Origin: Nematostella vectensis
Taxonomy: Eukaryota > Cnidaria > Anthozoa > Actiniaria > Edwardsiidae
Assembly: GCF_932526225.1 (NCBI RefSeq)
Contig: NC_064043.1
Location: forward strand, 10,645,821 to 10,709,820
DNA: 64,000 bases
Reading direction: 5' to 3'
Positions 18,942-56,000 of the stretch are shown here, in pieces. The notes below the pieces were generated by a model. It ran no database searches. It saw only the letters and a program-made list of their open reading frames with translations, and was not told where the DNA came from. A program made the translations under genes and the position numbers. Position 1 is the stretch's first letter. Every line of letters begins with the position of its first letter.

Positions 18942-21724
18942 CATTTCTAAAAATGTCATGGTAGTTACGTGATGTCTACAACATTTACTTAGTTAATTGC
19001 GCCATTTTTCCGTTCCGACATCACTTATTATAAATTGGCGCTAAAATTCAGTAGAAAACTTCTCGGATGCGAGAGTGAGCACTGAAAACGCGAAAAAACG
19101 GCGCCTTAATCGTACAATCCAGGGATTGACTAGCGGAGCGCGTAAGGATACAATACATTTAGTCTCAAAATCGCATATAAGCATCAATGGGTTGGGGCAA
19201 ACAGCTCACATTTTAAAAAATGTCATGATAACTTGAGGTGATGTCTAAAACATTTACTTTCTTAATTATATTCTATCGCGCCAAAATCGCGCTCTCTGTA
19301 TCCAGGTAGCCCAAGAGAAAGTACTTATTTCTATAGTGAGATTGATACAGGGACTGAATTCTAACTTTCGCCGAACAGCGCTAAACGGCCCCAAATGCTT
19401 AAACGGGCTCCTGTTTCTGTATTACCAATAAATCTCACACATGCAAGCTGTCAAAGTAGTCCACATTCTAGACATAAGGCAGAGTTGCTATAGAAATTGG
19501 GATAATGGCAAGCCGCAACAACTTTAACCCATTAAGACCGTTGGTTTTTTCTGCGATAGCCCCAACATAACTAAGACCAATCTATGCGTTTTTCATTTTT
19601 GATACCCTGCGTTTCAGAGCAACATAGATCTATCTAAGCTCGCCCGAGAAGGAATGACTCATAAAATGTCTACTCTTCCCCTCTCACATTTCCGTCGACT
19701 GTTCTTATATTTAATCGCTGGTGTGGCTCTTGTATCAACGATTTTACTGACACACTTTAAATTTCAAAGATATAGGAAGATAGAAAGCGAGTTTTTTAAC
19801 CATACAGAAGTAACACACGACTCGTTCGTTTTGGCGCACCCCGGACGGTCAAACTTGACAAGTTCACATCTTGGTGCCGAGTTTGCGCTTGTTGTACCAC
19901 ACAGCTTATCTCACTCAGAGGAAAACTCTGATCTCGGATTTCTCAGCAATAACGACCTTGAAACCGTGTTGCAGTTAGGGAAACTACTCCAGTCACATCC
20001 TGAATTCGACGGCGCTAGTGGTTTACCTGAGTCTTTACGGGGTCAAGCCGAACAGCTTTTTCCAAGACAAAAAGAGGAGAATCCAGCAGATTCATTCCAA
20101 GGATTATTCAATAAAACATGGTGCCAGTTTACAAAGAAAATGTGGAGCGTTCAGATTAGAAATTGCGGACGAATTCGCACAGTCGATAGTAGTGATATTG
20201 ACACCACGAGGAGGGTCTTGAACGCTACTGCGCCACGTGTCTCATCATATGTCTTTCAGCAATGCAACATTCTCAGAGGAGCCTTCGTGATAAGGAAGGA
20301 AAAGTTCAAAACTATTAACAACTGGAGACCTTTGTATGGAGAACTAGGAATACTAGACTTTTTCCTACGATCTGGAGGTGATTTTAGAATGGCCAAATTT
20401 GGAAATTTGTTTTTAAGTGATGACCTACATAAAGTCGATAGAGGTATTCAGGAAGGGGAGTTTAATTTTTCGGACCCTGCCTTGTTTGGCAATGATCATG
20501 GTGTGCTACGAATCGTACAGGAAGATCGCATCGAATGGACAGATTGCGTAGCAAATGGCCGCATTTGCAAAGAGGAACCTTACAACAAAACAACGCCACT
20601 TCTTCGTCTAGGGATGCCAATATGCTGTAGTGTCGTACTTGACGAGATCTTGAGAGATTTGGTTAACGTATTTCACAAAAAGGGAATAAATTACCTGGTA
20701 CTTTATGGAACTCTAATAGGGGCAATGCGAAGCAAGACAATAATTCCTTGGACAAACGATGTTGACATTGGCTTACGTAAAGAAGATTTTAGAAACACCA
20801 CTTTCTTTGGTTCGCTGCAAAAAGATCTCGGTAAAAAATATTTGGTGGGAATATATTCGGGCATGCCACGAATGTTACCTGTGTTTCAACCTTATACTAA
20901 GCTCAGCGCGTCTCCTTACAACAGCGGGTTTTGCGAAATGCAGCTAAAGGGGGAATTCTTTAGCGACGAGGTGATCAAATCTATTGCAAACATGCTACCG
21001 TTAGGTACTTTGTGGCGTAGATCGGGCTACCTTGACTTTTACGTTACAGGAGATAGTTGGTGGAACGGTTCCTCCACTGTTGAGATTAACGGTATGAAAT
21101 TGGTTACGGTCAAGGATCCCCACGGTTTTCTAGTGGATCACTACGGTAAAGATTATATTGTCCCGTCAGTAAAAAACGAGTCCTGGAACGGCTTCGAATC
21201 CTGGAAAAGCAACGTATAGATAGCCTTTCCATTAGGTAGCCTTTCTCATTCCTCATCTTTCATCTTCTTCTGGTCTCTTATGGGAAAAAGCAACTGCTGT
21301 TTTTGTGCTGAATAGACATGTCCTAAAAGTTAGATTCATATTAGAATGGGATTTAATGACAAGTTCATATATAAGTGGGTAGAAATAGTTTTTCTCAGCA
21401 ATCAAGTAGATGAATCTATCGCAAGCATGTATTCCATGCTAGTCGAGAGGTTCTACTCCCACTAAGTGCATCACCATGGCATGGTATCCCAGGCCAAATG
21501 AATTAGAGTGCCCTCTTTTGAATGTTGTTGATAGTGTTGACCAATTTGTTTTTAAAATTTGCGCAACGGCAGCTGTTTCAGTCTATATGAGATATTGCCT
21601 CATTGCTAGACAATTTTGTTGGCAGGACGCTGAAATCCAAAGAGGTGTGTCAACCCCCCCCCCCCCCCCCCCTAGTGATGAGGTAAAAGCTAGTTTAATT
21701 TTATACTCCAACGAGAGTGCCTGG
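18942..21724. repeat. Tandem duplication, copy 2 (LicD gene and flanks)
   Basis: It starts abruptly after GAGTGACTGG of copy 1 and ends at GAGTGCCTGG. Relative to copy 1 it lacks 172 bp (18454-18625 of copy 1) downstream of the gene, with CTCA microhomology at both deletion edges, and has a longer poly-C tract at about 21654-21672. Confidence 0.92.
19654..21219 (+). CDS. LicD/fukutin-family phosphotransferase-like protein, copy 2
   Basis: A second 521-residue intronless frame differing from copy 1 at six residues: S9P, I53V, Y391D, Y473S, G519S and Y520N. The N-terminal membrane anchor, the YGTLIGAMRS block and the IIPWTNDVDIG metal-binding motif are unchanged, so both copies look functional. 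Promoter-proximal sequence is also duplicated, so expression is probably similar. Most nucleotide differences cause amino-acid changes or lie in the flanks, as expected for a very recent duplication; two haplotypes assembled in tandem would look the same. Confidence 0.85.
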   Translation: MTHKMSTLPLSHFRRLFLYLIAGVALVSTILLTHFKFQRYRKIESEFFNHTEVTHDSFVLAHPGRSNLTSSHLGAEFALVVPHSLSHSEENSDLGFLSNNDLETVLQLGKLLQSHPEFDGASGLPESLRGQAEQLFPRQKEENPADSFQGLFNKTWCQFTKKMWSVQIRNCGRIRTVDSSDIDTTRRVLNATAPRVSSYVFQQCNILRGAFVIRKEKFKTINNWRPLYGELGILDFFLRSGGDFRMAKFGNLFLSDDLHKVDRGIQEGEFNFSDPALFGNDHGVLRIVQEDRIEWTDCVANGRICKEEPYNKTTPLLRLGMPICCSVVLDEILRDLVNVFHKKGINYLVLYGTLIGAMRSKTIIPWTNDVDIGLRKEDFRNTTFFGSLQKDLGKKYLVGIYSGMPRMLPVFQPYTKLSASPYNSGFCEMQLKGEFFSDEVIKSIANMLPLGTLWRRSGYLDFYVTGDSWWNGSSTVEINGMKLVTVKDPHGFLVDHYGKDYIVPSVKNESWNGFESWKSNV

Positions 21725-22162
21725 ATTCTTTTAAGGGTTATATTATCTGTAAACCTTTGAAAGTAAAAGTCTTGAATGAAGAAACTCGACAAGGCAAGTC
21801 AGACCATAAAAATTTGACGAGGGGACGATCTTTCGTAGTTTCGCATTTAACTTATCTGCTTGTGATGAGCTAGGGTCACTATTCACGGAATAATAATTCG
21901 ACTACATTAGCGTTTGTTATAGCTTGTTTTTGCGATTTTTGGTTCACCGAATCACAGCACAAAGCCTAAAATACGAAGAAAACCAAACATTACGTAGCAA
22001 AAGGAACCAAACCCAACCATAGTTCTACTCGACATTTCAAGGCTCGCCTAAATGGGGATATACGAACGAAAAGCCCCATTACAAAAAACATCGAAACTTA
22101 CCGGGAAAACGGGAAAACGAGTCGTCCAGACACGTTTTCTCGTACCAAATTGCAGTGAAGCG

Positions 22163-22349
22163 CAGTCCCGTACCAAGGGGGGGGGGGGGGGGGGAAGGTG
22201 CACTTTTGGTTGACAAAACTAAATAGCTACTAATAGCACTCTGGTATGTAGTCAAATCCGACAATAAACGTCCCGTGGAGATACTGCAAAGGCATAAAAT
22301 ATCCCTTTTTTTTTTTTCGGGGGTGGTCAGATTTTTATCAGAGAACTCA

Positions 22350-22393
<44 letters not shown>

Positions 22394-22455
22394 CAAATTA
22401 GGTCCAGTTTTTCGGATTTCGCACCACCCCAAGAAAAATCCTGGGTACGGGCCTG
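22163..22455. mobile_element. MITE-like element, family A copy 2
   Basis: It begins CAGTCCCGTACCAAGG and ends CCTGGGTACGGGCCTG, with interior words GGAGATACTGCAAAGGCATA and TTTTTATCAGAGAACTCAT in the same order as the copy at 2260-2590. It contains an uninterrupted run of 42 C at 22351-22392. Confidence 0.75.
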
Positions 22456-22725
22456 AAGCGTTCCTTGACGTTTGGCAGAAAACGACGATAAAGTCTTTCC
22501 ATTCCGATAAATAACTACTACCTACATCTGTTAACTGTAAATAGTTCTATTGAGTTGTAAAGAAATTTTGAAAATACACTTGCGAAAAAGGCGTGAGCCC
22601 TGAGAAAAAAGCTGCTCACAACTTCGCAGAACGAAGGTCACATGGCGGCCATTCAAAGCACATTTTCATATTAAGCCTCGTTTCCATGCTCAAAAACCGT
22701 GCGCGCGCTCTTAGTGCATTAGGTC

Positions 22726-22985
22726 TATCAGTTTCAATATTTGAAAAGATACTGGGAGTACTGTGGTCTGCTTTATTCGAGTACCCTGCAGAGTGTTTTC
22801 GGTTGCAAGGTCCTTGTTTTGATGTCTGTGTGCTGTCATCCTGTCGCCACTAAGGACATATCAGTCTCAATATTTGATAAGAGACTGGGAGACTGTGGTC
22901 TGCTTTATAGAGTACCCTGCTAGTGCTTTTGTTGCAAGGCCCTTGTTTTGATGTCTGTGCTTTAAGCACATCCGACAGTTCAAAG
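22726..22985. repeat. 133-bp direct repeat, two copies
   Basis: The block starting TATCAGTTTCAATATTTG at 22726 recurs as TATCAGTCTCAATATTTG at 22859, followed in both by ACTGTGGTCTGCTTTAT, GAGTACCCTGC and CCTTGTTTTGATGTCTGTG. Non-coding; origin unknown. Confidence 0.75.
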
Positions 22986-24093
22986 GACAAAAACTCTGCT
23001 CTAATTTCTTTTAATGGCTGTTTTCCTTTGCATAATAACTTGTAGGATATCTTTTTTTCGCTCTGAAAGTTGTGCTCTATCTAATATCTTATAGTCCCTT
23101 TGCTATTGTAGTTAGACTTGTGTTAGAGTGTGCTATAAAAATCTTTGCAATGTGACCAAAACCCAAAGAATCAGAATCAGAATCTGTCTATACCTAGCAG
23201 CAGTGGGATGTATGGTGGATGGGGTTTATCGACTAGCGTCAAACGGCTTAAAATACAGCCGCTCACCGACAAAACATGAAAAAAGCTAGTGACTAGCAAC
23301 AAACAGATATATACTGACTACTTACATTTTATTTGTTTCCCGTATCTTCCTCTACTTCCATCGTCAATCTACATAAATTCAGGCATTTGAGAATCTGCAG
23401 CAAGCATTTCCTGTTGCATCAATTTTTCTGTCAATCATTTACCCATAATTTAATTATTAATCAATTAGTTATTAACAACAAATAATTTCTGAATAATGTT
23501 TTATCCAGTTTATACATAAAATCTTGTACAAAAACGAATACAAACTTAAATTTACCGACTACTGACAAATACCGATAATTCTAAGCGACTACCGACAAGT
23601 TTATGGAAATTTTAACTGACTAGCAACAAGCAGACCCCCTCACCATGGTGATAGGTTGCTGTATAAGATACCAATCCCAATAGTCCTAGCATTGGGCACG
23701 CTTAATTAGAAATACTTTTACTTCATCTCGTTTGGAAGTTCGTAATAGGCTGAGGTAAAATCAAGTATACATCCATGAGCGCGTTAGAATACAACAAACT
23801 TGATTCAACTAACCTCACGGATATACGTTGGTTACGGCACCCAAACTGCGTGACTTTGATATAGCAAATTGTTGACCACTAAGATTGAACATCAATTTTA
23901 GTCCATGTTTGCTGTGTTAGAGAGAGCTTGTCCCAAGCTATAGGATCTATGGACTTTAAAGAGAGTCAAATTCCAACAAAGGGCATTTTACCCACGCCCA
24001 TCAAGAGATATTATATAAACGATCTAAGCCATCTATATTGAAATAATTTCCTATAAAGTATCAGTATATATAGCTCTTGATTTTAGTATTTAC

Positions 24094-24206
<113 letters not shown>

Positions 24207-24381
24207 CCTCTCATTTCGATGTTTTGGTTGTGGCCCCATATTAGTCCGGACTTCGTTTCCTGAGCTAGACGGTCTCCGACACTTTATTAAAGTTTATCAT
24301 CATCTATGACCAAGCTTTATTGATTAGGGTAAGTAAGTAGCGATACACCCCTCACTTCCGGTGTCAAAAGCAACCATACAA

Positions 24382-24660
24382 GCTCCGGCCACGCCATATA
24401 TGGGCGATGTCCGTAGATAATCAAGGGCGCACAGACTTCCCTGTGTTTTTTCCTTTTCGTTCTCTTTTACTTTTGGAAACAGTCTTGATAATAATCTTGC
24501 CGATGTCGATCTCTTTATCATCAAATTGTAGCTCCGGCCACGCCATATATGGGGGCAGCCTCCTAGAATCGACGTTCTCTTGTTCTCTTTTGTTTTGGGA
24601 AACAGTCTTGAGAATGGTTCAGCAGACGTTTATCTCTAAATCATCAATTTGTAGTACTCA
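24382..24660. repeat. 149-bp imperfect direct repeat, two copies
   Basis: GCTCCGGCCACGCCATATAT occurs at 24382 and 24531, each followed by similar text including GTTCTCTTTT, GGAAACAGTCTTGA and ATCATCAAATTGTAG-like words. Confidence 0.7.
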
Positions 24661-27176
24661 ATTAAACATAGATCGCTGTGTAGGGAAAGGCTTTATTGCC
24701 ATTAGTTCCTATTAGCGAGTTTAAAAAACATGGATGAAAATAAAAGAGTAACTCCTACACAAGCCTGTCAGTGTGGCATGTATGGATTCTTCACTTTTGA
24801 CAGGCTCAATAACACTGATGACATTTTCTTTTCGAATTACCTTGACTTGTCGACAGTGTTTGAGTTTCAGAAAAGCGCCTCATACTGTGATCTAGTGATA
24901 AGTAGCGGCACATTCTAAGGCTCAGGTGGGATGCCACATAAAGGCGATCGAATGGCCCTATATTATCCAAATACAAGTAGGTGGCGAAAGCGTAAGACAA
25001 CAGGCTTAAAAACGCTTTCGAAACAGTTAATCTTCTACTGGTATAATATTCACAAACCAAAAAAAAAAGACAACACAACACGGTATTCTTTCTTTTTGTG
25101 AAGCGCGCCATATTGCTACGCAATTAGACCTTCTATCTCCTTATGTTTGCACTATTTTGCGCTAAAGAGTCAGAACAATAGAGTCATGGAAACAGAACAA
25201 ATAAGGCATTTGAAAAGGAAGCAAACAGCATATGCAGAGTTTAATGCGTAGGGATATTGTCTGCTCTTTCTCTTTTATCTTATCTTTCTTTCCTCTCTCT
25301 TATGGACGTACAGACTAAATATCTAATCGTTTTTGTATCGAAAGAACATTATATCTTTTGCCTGAACTGGGCGTGCACCACCAAAACATACACGTAAGAG
25401 AGCATGGATGAGTAAGTTCTTGTAATATATGTTATCGTTTGTCTCGAAAAGACATCGCCTACAGGCCAAGATAACTCTGAGGTCACACGATCTACGGTGC
25501 CGGCGGACTGTTTTTAATGCAAAAAAAAAAAAAAAAAAAACGTTATAGAGGTCCTAAGACATTGTCCTTTGATTGAATTACCTCTGCATGGTGTAAATAG
25601 GTGTAAGAACATAAAAAAAAATTAAGTACTTTATTAAGCGAATACTAAGCCAACGAACCGGTTCTCAGTATTGAAATCAAGTGAGCATGTCTGTAAGCCT
25701 TGCAAGGGGTAATTTTCAGGACCTACTATAGCTGCTTTTTGCTAGAAAAGGTGGGAATAGTTGATATTGCTGATGTTTGACCACGCTATTTACATATAAG
25801 GACCTATTTTTCTTGTTTTATGGAAACCGGAAGTCCCGGCGCCAGGTGACATGTGGGCGGGCATGCACTCAAACCGGAAGAGCTGAAAAGATGTATGTAT
25901 GAGACCCTTAGACTTTTAGAGGCATGTAAGGAAGCTAAGGGAAGTGAGAGAGGACTTAACAAACTTTCGAGTTCACCTTTAAGTTCCTGCCCGTAGTGCC
26001 AAAGTGAAAATCTACCATTTCTAGACACTGGAACTAAGGATGTGCCCCCCGCCCTCTTTATAAGCAAAGGGGAATAAGCTGCCTTATCGGGCTAAGAATC
26101 GCTGTCACTCCATCAATTGTTACGCAATTTTTAATAACGAAATCTTATATTACATTCAACATTTTAATGACACCATGGCTTGCTTCAAGTATTCTGGGCC
26201 CATTATAGTAATAAAAATCAAATTACTTTTATAGAAAGTCACTTTTATAATTGTCGTTTAACAATAATTGTCACTTTAATCAACGGACATATTGGCATTG
26301 AGACCAAATATTGCGCAAAAACACAATCAATTGCACATACAATGGCAACTTCCTCGGTAGTTTACTTTAATCCTGTATTTATCAAACTCCGTTTCAGCTC
26401 TATTCAAACTTAAAGGCACTTCGAATAATATATTTTTATCTTTTGTTTGTTCTGATTGTCCGTTAGCTGAACTCAGATCAAAATTTTCAAATCAAGTTTG
26501 CGATGCTTACCTATACCTAAGTCATTCATATATTTTTTCAATGGTTCCACATCCAGATGTGTTTTAATTTGAAATCTATTTTATATGTAATCTTACCGAA
26601 ATATTATAATTAAAAAATCGCATGGGTTTTCGAAGGATCACGTTTTATGTCAAATTGAGCATATGAAAATGGCCATGGACATTTCTACTCTCTTGGGGAG
26701 GTATTGGTTTGCCCTTTGCTCTTTGGCATCCTTTCATTTAGCATTAGAATATCCATAACACATTGATAATAGAAATTACAACTTCGAATATATTTCATTG
26801 TTAAGGGGGCATCGGAATATTTATCGACATAATCTTGCTAAAAATATAAGTACTAATTCATTTTTATTCACCCCTCCCTTGTCAGTCCATGCATGTAATC
26901 TTTCCCTCTTGCGTGCATTTCCGTTCCGCCCCAAACACCCAATGACATCACAGACCGAGCTATCAGGTTCACCATACTATCCAAACATTAGCCGAGTGAC
27001 CATACAATCTATTTCCTCTACCGCAAGCTCTTTGAGCTCGAAGCTTACAGCCCTACAACCAAACTTCCTTTCTGTTATTTGGACTTATACTCAGAAGCGA
27101 TTTGTTAGCAGCCGTGCAAGAACACACACAAGCCCTGGATCAAGCATTCGCGGAAAATTCACGTCATCTTTGAGAG

Positions 27177-51025
<23,849 letters not shown>

Positions 51026-52979
51026 TGACGAGAGGTTATCGATTGCGTAAAATTCGGGTATTCGTTTAAAAAGCCGGATCATGGCATGGCCAGGTTGAAA
51101 ATTGGCCCGGGGAGAATTTGGATTTTTATGTCGTGTCTTCTCTTGCTGATGGTCGCTTAAACCAAGAAAGATCCTAAAAATCACATATCGCAAGCATCGA
51201 CAGTCAGTCGCATTCCCGAGTTATTTCCGAGAAAACATTGAAGAATTGTTGATTTATTGCTGCTTGTTGCCTATTTTGTTTATTCAGTGTGCTTTCGATG
51301 TGTTTGTGTGTGTGTTTTTGCGTCGAGTTTTTTTTTCGTAACTTAAAAGGGTTGTGTCATTGTTGTTTCCGAAAATAAATCTACAAAATCAGGGTTTGAA
51401 AATAGATTCAAAGGCCCTTGGCCTAACTCAGATAACATGATGAAGTCTAAAGTAATTCAGAAGATTTTTGTAGCAGTGCAGTATTCGTCACAAAAGTAGG
51501 ATCGAGGAACTTCGAAAACAAATTTTTAATACTCAACGATACGTAATTTTAGCACAAGTGGATGTTATGTGCTTTTTCGTGGCCCACGACAGAACATGAC
51601 ACATCTCCTTTAAGTATTTGTAATTCGTTATAATCGAGTGTTCGTTATCGGCTGTGGCGTTTATACTGTGCAAAACTATATTATTTGAAAAGAAAAGTAT
51701 TGGTTACAATAAGAATTTTGTCAATGAAAGGGAAGAAATTATTTAATTTGTCTTCATTTCTGAAATTTAATCCTCTTACAGAGTTCTATAATTATATTAA
51801 GAGTCTTCATTGATATACATGCGCAAGGCTGTACATAATGGTCTGACAGGTAATTCGTTCATAAGTAAAAACGTTTATTTAGGTAAAATGACTTGATCGA
51901 AGAAATTAAAATGTAAAAAATATGCTCAATTATTAAATAAAATAAAGTTAGGCAAGTTTCAATGCATGTTTCGATATTAAATTTGCTTACGAGTATGATT
52001 CGACGGGAGTCTCTTATGATACCGCAACTGGAGATTTGGCCATTTTGTCCAGTCATTTTATACCGGGGTCAAGCGAGTCACCTAATTTAAACACTAGGTT
52101 CCTTAGAAAAAGGCCGACCCAGGTATCACGGGAGAGGGTGCGTGGGGGCTATTTGTACCTTATTATGGTCAGTGGTAATTATTAGAAACTGACTCAGTGT
52201 TTCAAGAGTGACTGATACTTTTAGGCACCGGCTCGTAATTATCGTATGTTTCGGAATAGTCGGAATAGCACGTGGATATTCATGCGCTGCTTAAAAATGG
52301 CCGTACATAGAAAGGCACGTACACGGGTGTGCGCAAGGTCCCCCCCCCTCGCTAAAATGGGATATCTCTTATGGAAGGATCTTCAAATGTTATGCTTTTT
52401 TTCCATATGATTCATATGACCTTCAACAAATCCTGGGTACCCGCCTGGTACAATGATATGCATAGTACGCGATCTATGAGGGTTCCCATTTATTACGGCG
52501 CAGCCGTAAATAATAAAGACATGGCATCACTGATGCGCCACGAGAGCTGGTGCAAATGGTATATTTCTGGAAACATGAAGGAGGCTACGCTCGTGTATCA
52601 GCCCATTGCTTTGCGACCAGAAGTCAAGTGTCTTTATATAGTGCTCTCTTGATTCTTTATGCTTTGTGTTACACCCTCATATCCAAAATGCCTTCATAAA
52701 ATTTGCGTGTAATTGTAACCCCCTGACCCCTGTTCTATTTAGACTTCAATGGTTTGCTAACTGTATATCTTTAATGCAAATTTGTTGTGGTGATATGTGT
52801 GAGTAGGGCACAGCTGTGGATGAAAACACTGTGTCACGGATGGTACATCAACCCTATAATTGGCCCCTTCATGTGGATAACATGTGTATGACATGACCGC
52901 TAAATAGGCTTGATCGAAAAGTCTGTAGAGTTTAGTAATCGACAGAATTAGTTATTACTTTGCAGCTATTGTTTCCAAA
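51026..52979. other. RTK 3' UTR and intergenic spacer to the paralogue
   Basis: About 1.95 kb. Besides the presumed 3' UTR it includes an open frame at 52371-52652 with no recognisable domain, and a short inverted-end segment at about 52317-52455 (ACACGGGTGTGCGCAAGG ... CCTGGGTACCCGCCTGGTAC). The promoter of the second receptor should lie near the right end; I see no clear TATA box. Confidence 0.45.
51374..51379 (+). promoter_or_regulatory. Candidate polyadenylation signal of the RTK gene
   Basis: AATAAA 349 bp after the stop codon in an otherwise AT-rich 3' region. Confidence 0.4.
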
Positions 52980-53055
52980 ATGAAGCGTTGTCACACTACT
53001 CTTACAAGCTATGCTCTGCAAGTTTTGTTAATTCTCGCCTTGGGAGATTCTTATG
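52980..53055 (+). CDS. Receptor 2, candidate signal-peptide exon 1a
   Basis: ATG opens MKRCHTTLTSYALQVLLILA followed by LGDSY; donor GTAAGT in phase 1. Basic N-terminus, hydrophobic core and polar end are all correct for a signal peptide. Same length (76 bp) and phase as exon 1 of the RTK. Confidence 0.65.
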
Positions 53056-56000
53056 GTAAGTTGAATGAGATATATACACCAATTTATATAAAAAAGTCGA
53101 GCATTTGCTATTTTTAGGTAAGTGTGAAAACACAGCGTACCCAGCATGTGTGAATTTTAAGAACCAACAGTATAGGCAGAAATCTAGGATTTGGAGGTCC
53201 GTAACGAGGCCTTTATTTGAGGGGGAGGGGAGGGCACGATACAATGATATTTAAATAAATCAGTCCAATCAGTCGTTTTTCTAGCTCGCTCGGTCATTTT
53301 CTTATTAGGCATTACATACCATATTTGGGAGTCCGATTCAAACATTTTTTAGCTTTTTTTATCTCTGGAACTTTGTAAGTCGAACATTTCACGTGAACCT
53401 GCAGGAATTCGTGTTTACTACGATTTTGCTGGCGGCCATCTTGGATATGGAGCCTAGTCCCTAACGTTTTAGAATATCACAGGTCTCCCGCGCGCTCCCC
53501 TAAGACTCTTTTAGACCATTAGAAAAACGACAGCCATTGATTGATATGAAAAGGGGGAGGGGGCACGGCCCTTCTGGTAATTTTATAATTATTGGAGCTT
53601 TATTTGTGCCTATTTAAAATAAAAAATTCAAACAAGAACTATGTGCCTATCTAGGTTTTTGTTCTTTTTTTAGTTTACAACATGATACACCAGTATTATG
53701 GAGGTTGAAATTAAATAGGAGGGGGATAACTCGCTTTCTCTGCAGGGAAGCCAACCTCTAGTAGGGTTTTAATGGTTGTAACGATAATTGGCCTTGCGGA
53801 CATCCTCCTTGTCATTAGACATTTTTAGATACATCTTGTAAATAAAATATGTAGGTGACAAAGGCGCAAAACATCTCTAAATGCGTTTTCAATTGTATTG
53901 ACAATGCTTGCAGTAGAACTTAGCTTTCAGCAAGCTCATGCATATTACTGACATTGAATAAAGCCAATCTATCATTAGTGGTCAGAAAAGAAAGTAAAAC
54001 AGTGATCAAACAACCGTGAATTATTCATTTTAGCCATCATGTGTTTGCATATGTTCCAGGAGAAAGAGGAAATTCGATTGCCAATCGACCAACGCAAAGG
54101 GTTTAAAAAAAAAACCTTATCCCAATAGGAAAACTAGTGCAGAGTGGGTGCTATGAGAAGACTGAAGCAAAATGACCGCACGCTTGTTTGCCTCAAATGC
54201 CGCCTGTCATTCCATAGAAATACTTTGTTATTCAACCACAAATGAAACATCTTGCTTGTGCACTCGTGAATCTGGGTGCAAGTATTCTACACCACGCCTT
54301 GCGTGGGATTAACTTTCGCTTTTTTGCCTTTTTTTTATCTAAAACATCCATTGCAATGTCAAAATAATAACTAAGTGTTCTTCTCCTTGTCTTTCACTTC
54401 TTTGCGCAGGCATTGAAATGTTTATTTAACAGCGTTAATCTTTCCTTATAGCGTCAAAAAGGCTGTCAAACACTTCCCCAAATGCAGGAATCTAACACCT
54501 TGGTTTATGTGGTTATGGGGTTTATACTGTAGTTGCAATATCATCGAATTGCGTTACCTATACATACCCAGGGCCTTTAATAATGCAATGCCATAATTGA
54601 AATCTCGTAAATACCACCCTAGGGAGACAATCTTTCGCACTTAAGTGACAAAGCAGTTTAATCAGACCTCGTTATCGCTCTATAAGGAGAGGAGTGTCAA
54701 AAACGCATAGCTTTACTATGACGTAAAGTCATTTATTGGGTCAAAATTACAACCATTCTGCGCGAGGTAACAGCCGTGCCTGTTTCTTGGAGTGCCATAG
54801 ATATAATCGTGCAAACCATCTGTGCAATTTAGAACTTGGTTTATAAAACTAACTATAAGCTAAGTGCGACGTCGTGCACTGTTCATCAAAATGGAGTCAA
54901 TTTTGCTCTGACCTTTAGGGCCAGACTACGGAAAGCGCTACCCACATATATCAAGTTTCGTCAAAGCCATAGCGTTTCCGATTTCGTTTGGGAAAGCAAA
55001 ACCAAAGGAACCAAGATATCAACAAGATCTGAGCAGCGTAAAACTATCCAGAAAAACGTGCGAATGATATCTAATCAATAACTGGTAGAAGCTGTATTTC
55101 TTGAAGAATGGTTTCGTGTATCGTAAGATAGCAAGAAGAACCAGCTAAAACCAGAGAAATACAAAAACAATGTTTTTCATTCAAACAGGATTGCTTACAG
55201 TCTGCGTATCTTTAGTGATTTCGTTATCGTACGGTAAGTCAAATGCACATTTGAACGCATCAAACTCTTCATTGTTTCAGATGGCTCAAAACGTCAGGAA
55301 ATTCGACATAATCAAAAATTGCGGATCCGAAATTACTATGTTTTGTGTCACGCAAATGTGCAATAGAACGCACTCTAGTAAACGCGCAGCACGCATTATT
55401 AGAACAACAAATAGACAAAGACGCTTTTGCTAGTGGCGTTATTTTACCCCATCAAGGTGATAACTTTAAATATACGTACATATCAATTGTACACACGTGT
55501 ATTGTCATACGCTAGAAGAACACGTAAAATGTCATTGGAATCTTCTTTCATCTATCTTGTACTAACGCTAATGATATGCTTGTGTGCAATTACCAAGATC
55601 ATGAATAAACTGTTCATTTTTCTTAGCTACCTCTAATGATTAATACGATATATACAAGAAGATATTTTGTCAGAGTAGTATTAATCAACTTACTCGTATG
55701 TTTTTGTAAAAAAAGATTATCCATTACGAGTATCATATTTCTAACGATTTGCTTCCTATAACCTTAAAAAAATTGGTTAACGAACACGAATATTTGGATA
55801 TTTTGATTGACTAACTTTTAATAAAATTTATTTGATTGTCTAACCTTTAATAAGAACTTTTTTTCCTGAGCATTAGAATTAGAATTTCCCCATCCTCCAT
55901 GTTTTGTTTCTTCCTTCAAAGCAATTAGTAGTATTTTGGGGGCTAAAATGAAAAACGTGACCCCAAAAACGTTGTTTAGCTTATTGCGGTAGCTGCCTTG

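Noticed and set aside
24806-25123. 105-residue minus-strand frame
   Set aside because: Starts in non-conserved AT-rich sequence, no domain or good splice borders.
52371-52652. 93-residue frame between the receptors
   Set aside because: No recognisable motif; it overlaps a probable repeat fragment.
54836-55081. 81-residue frame between the two signal exons
   Set aside because: No domain, no splice context; basic composition could be chance.
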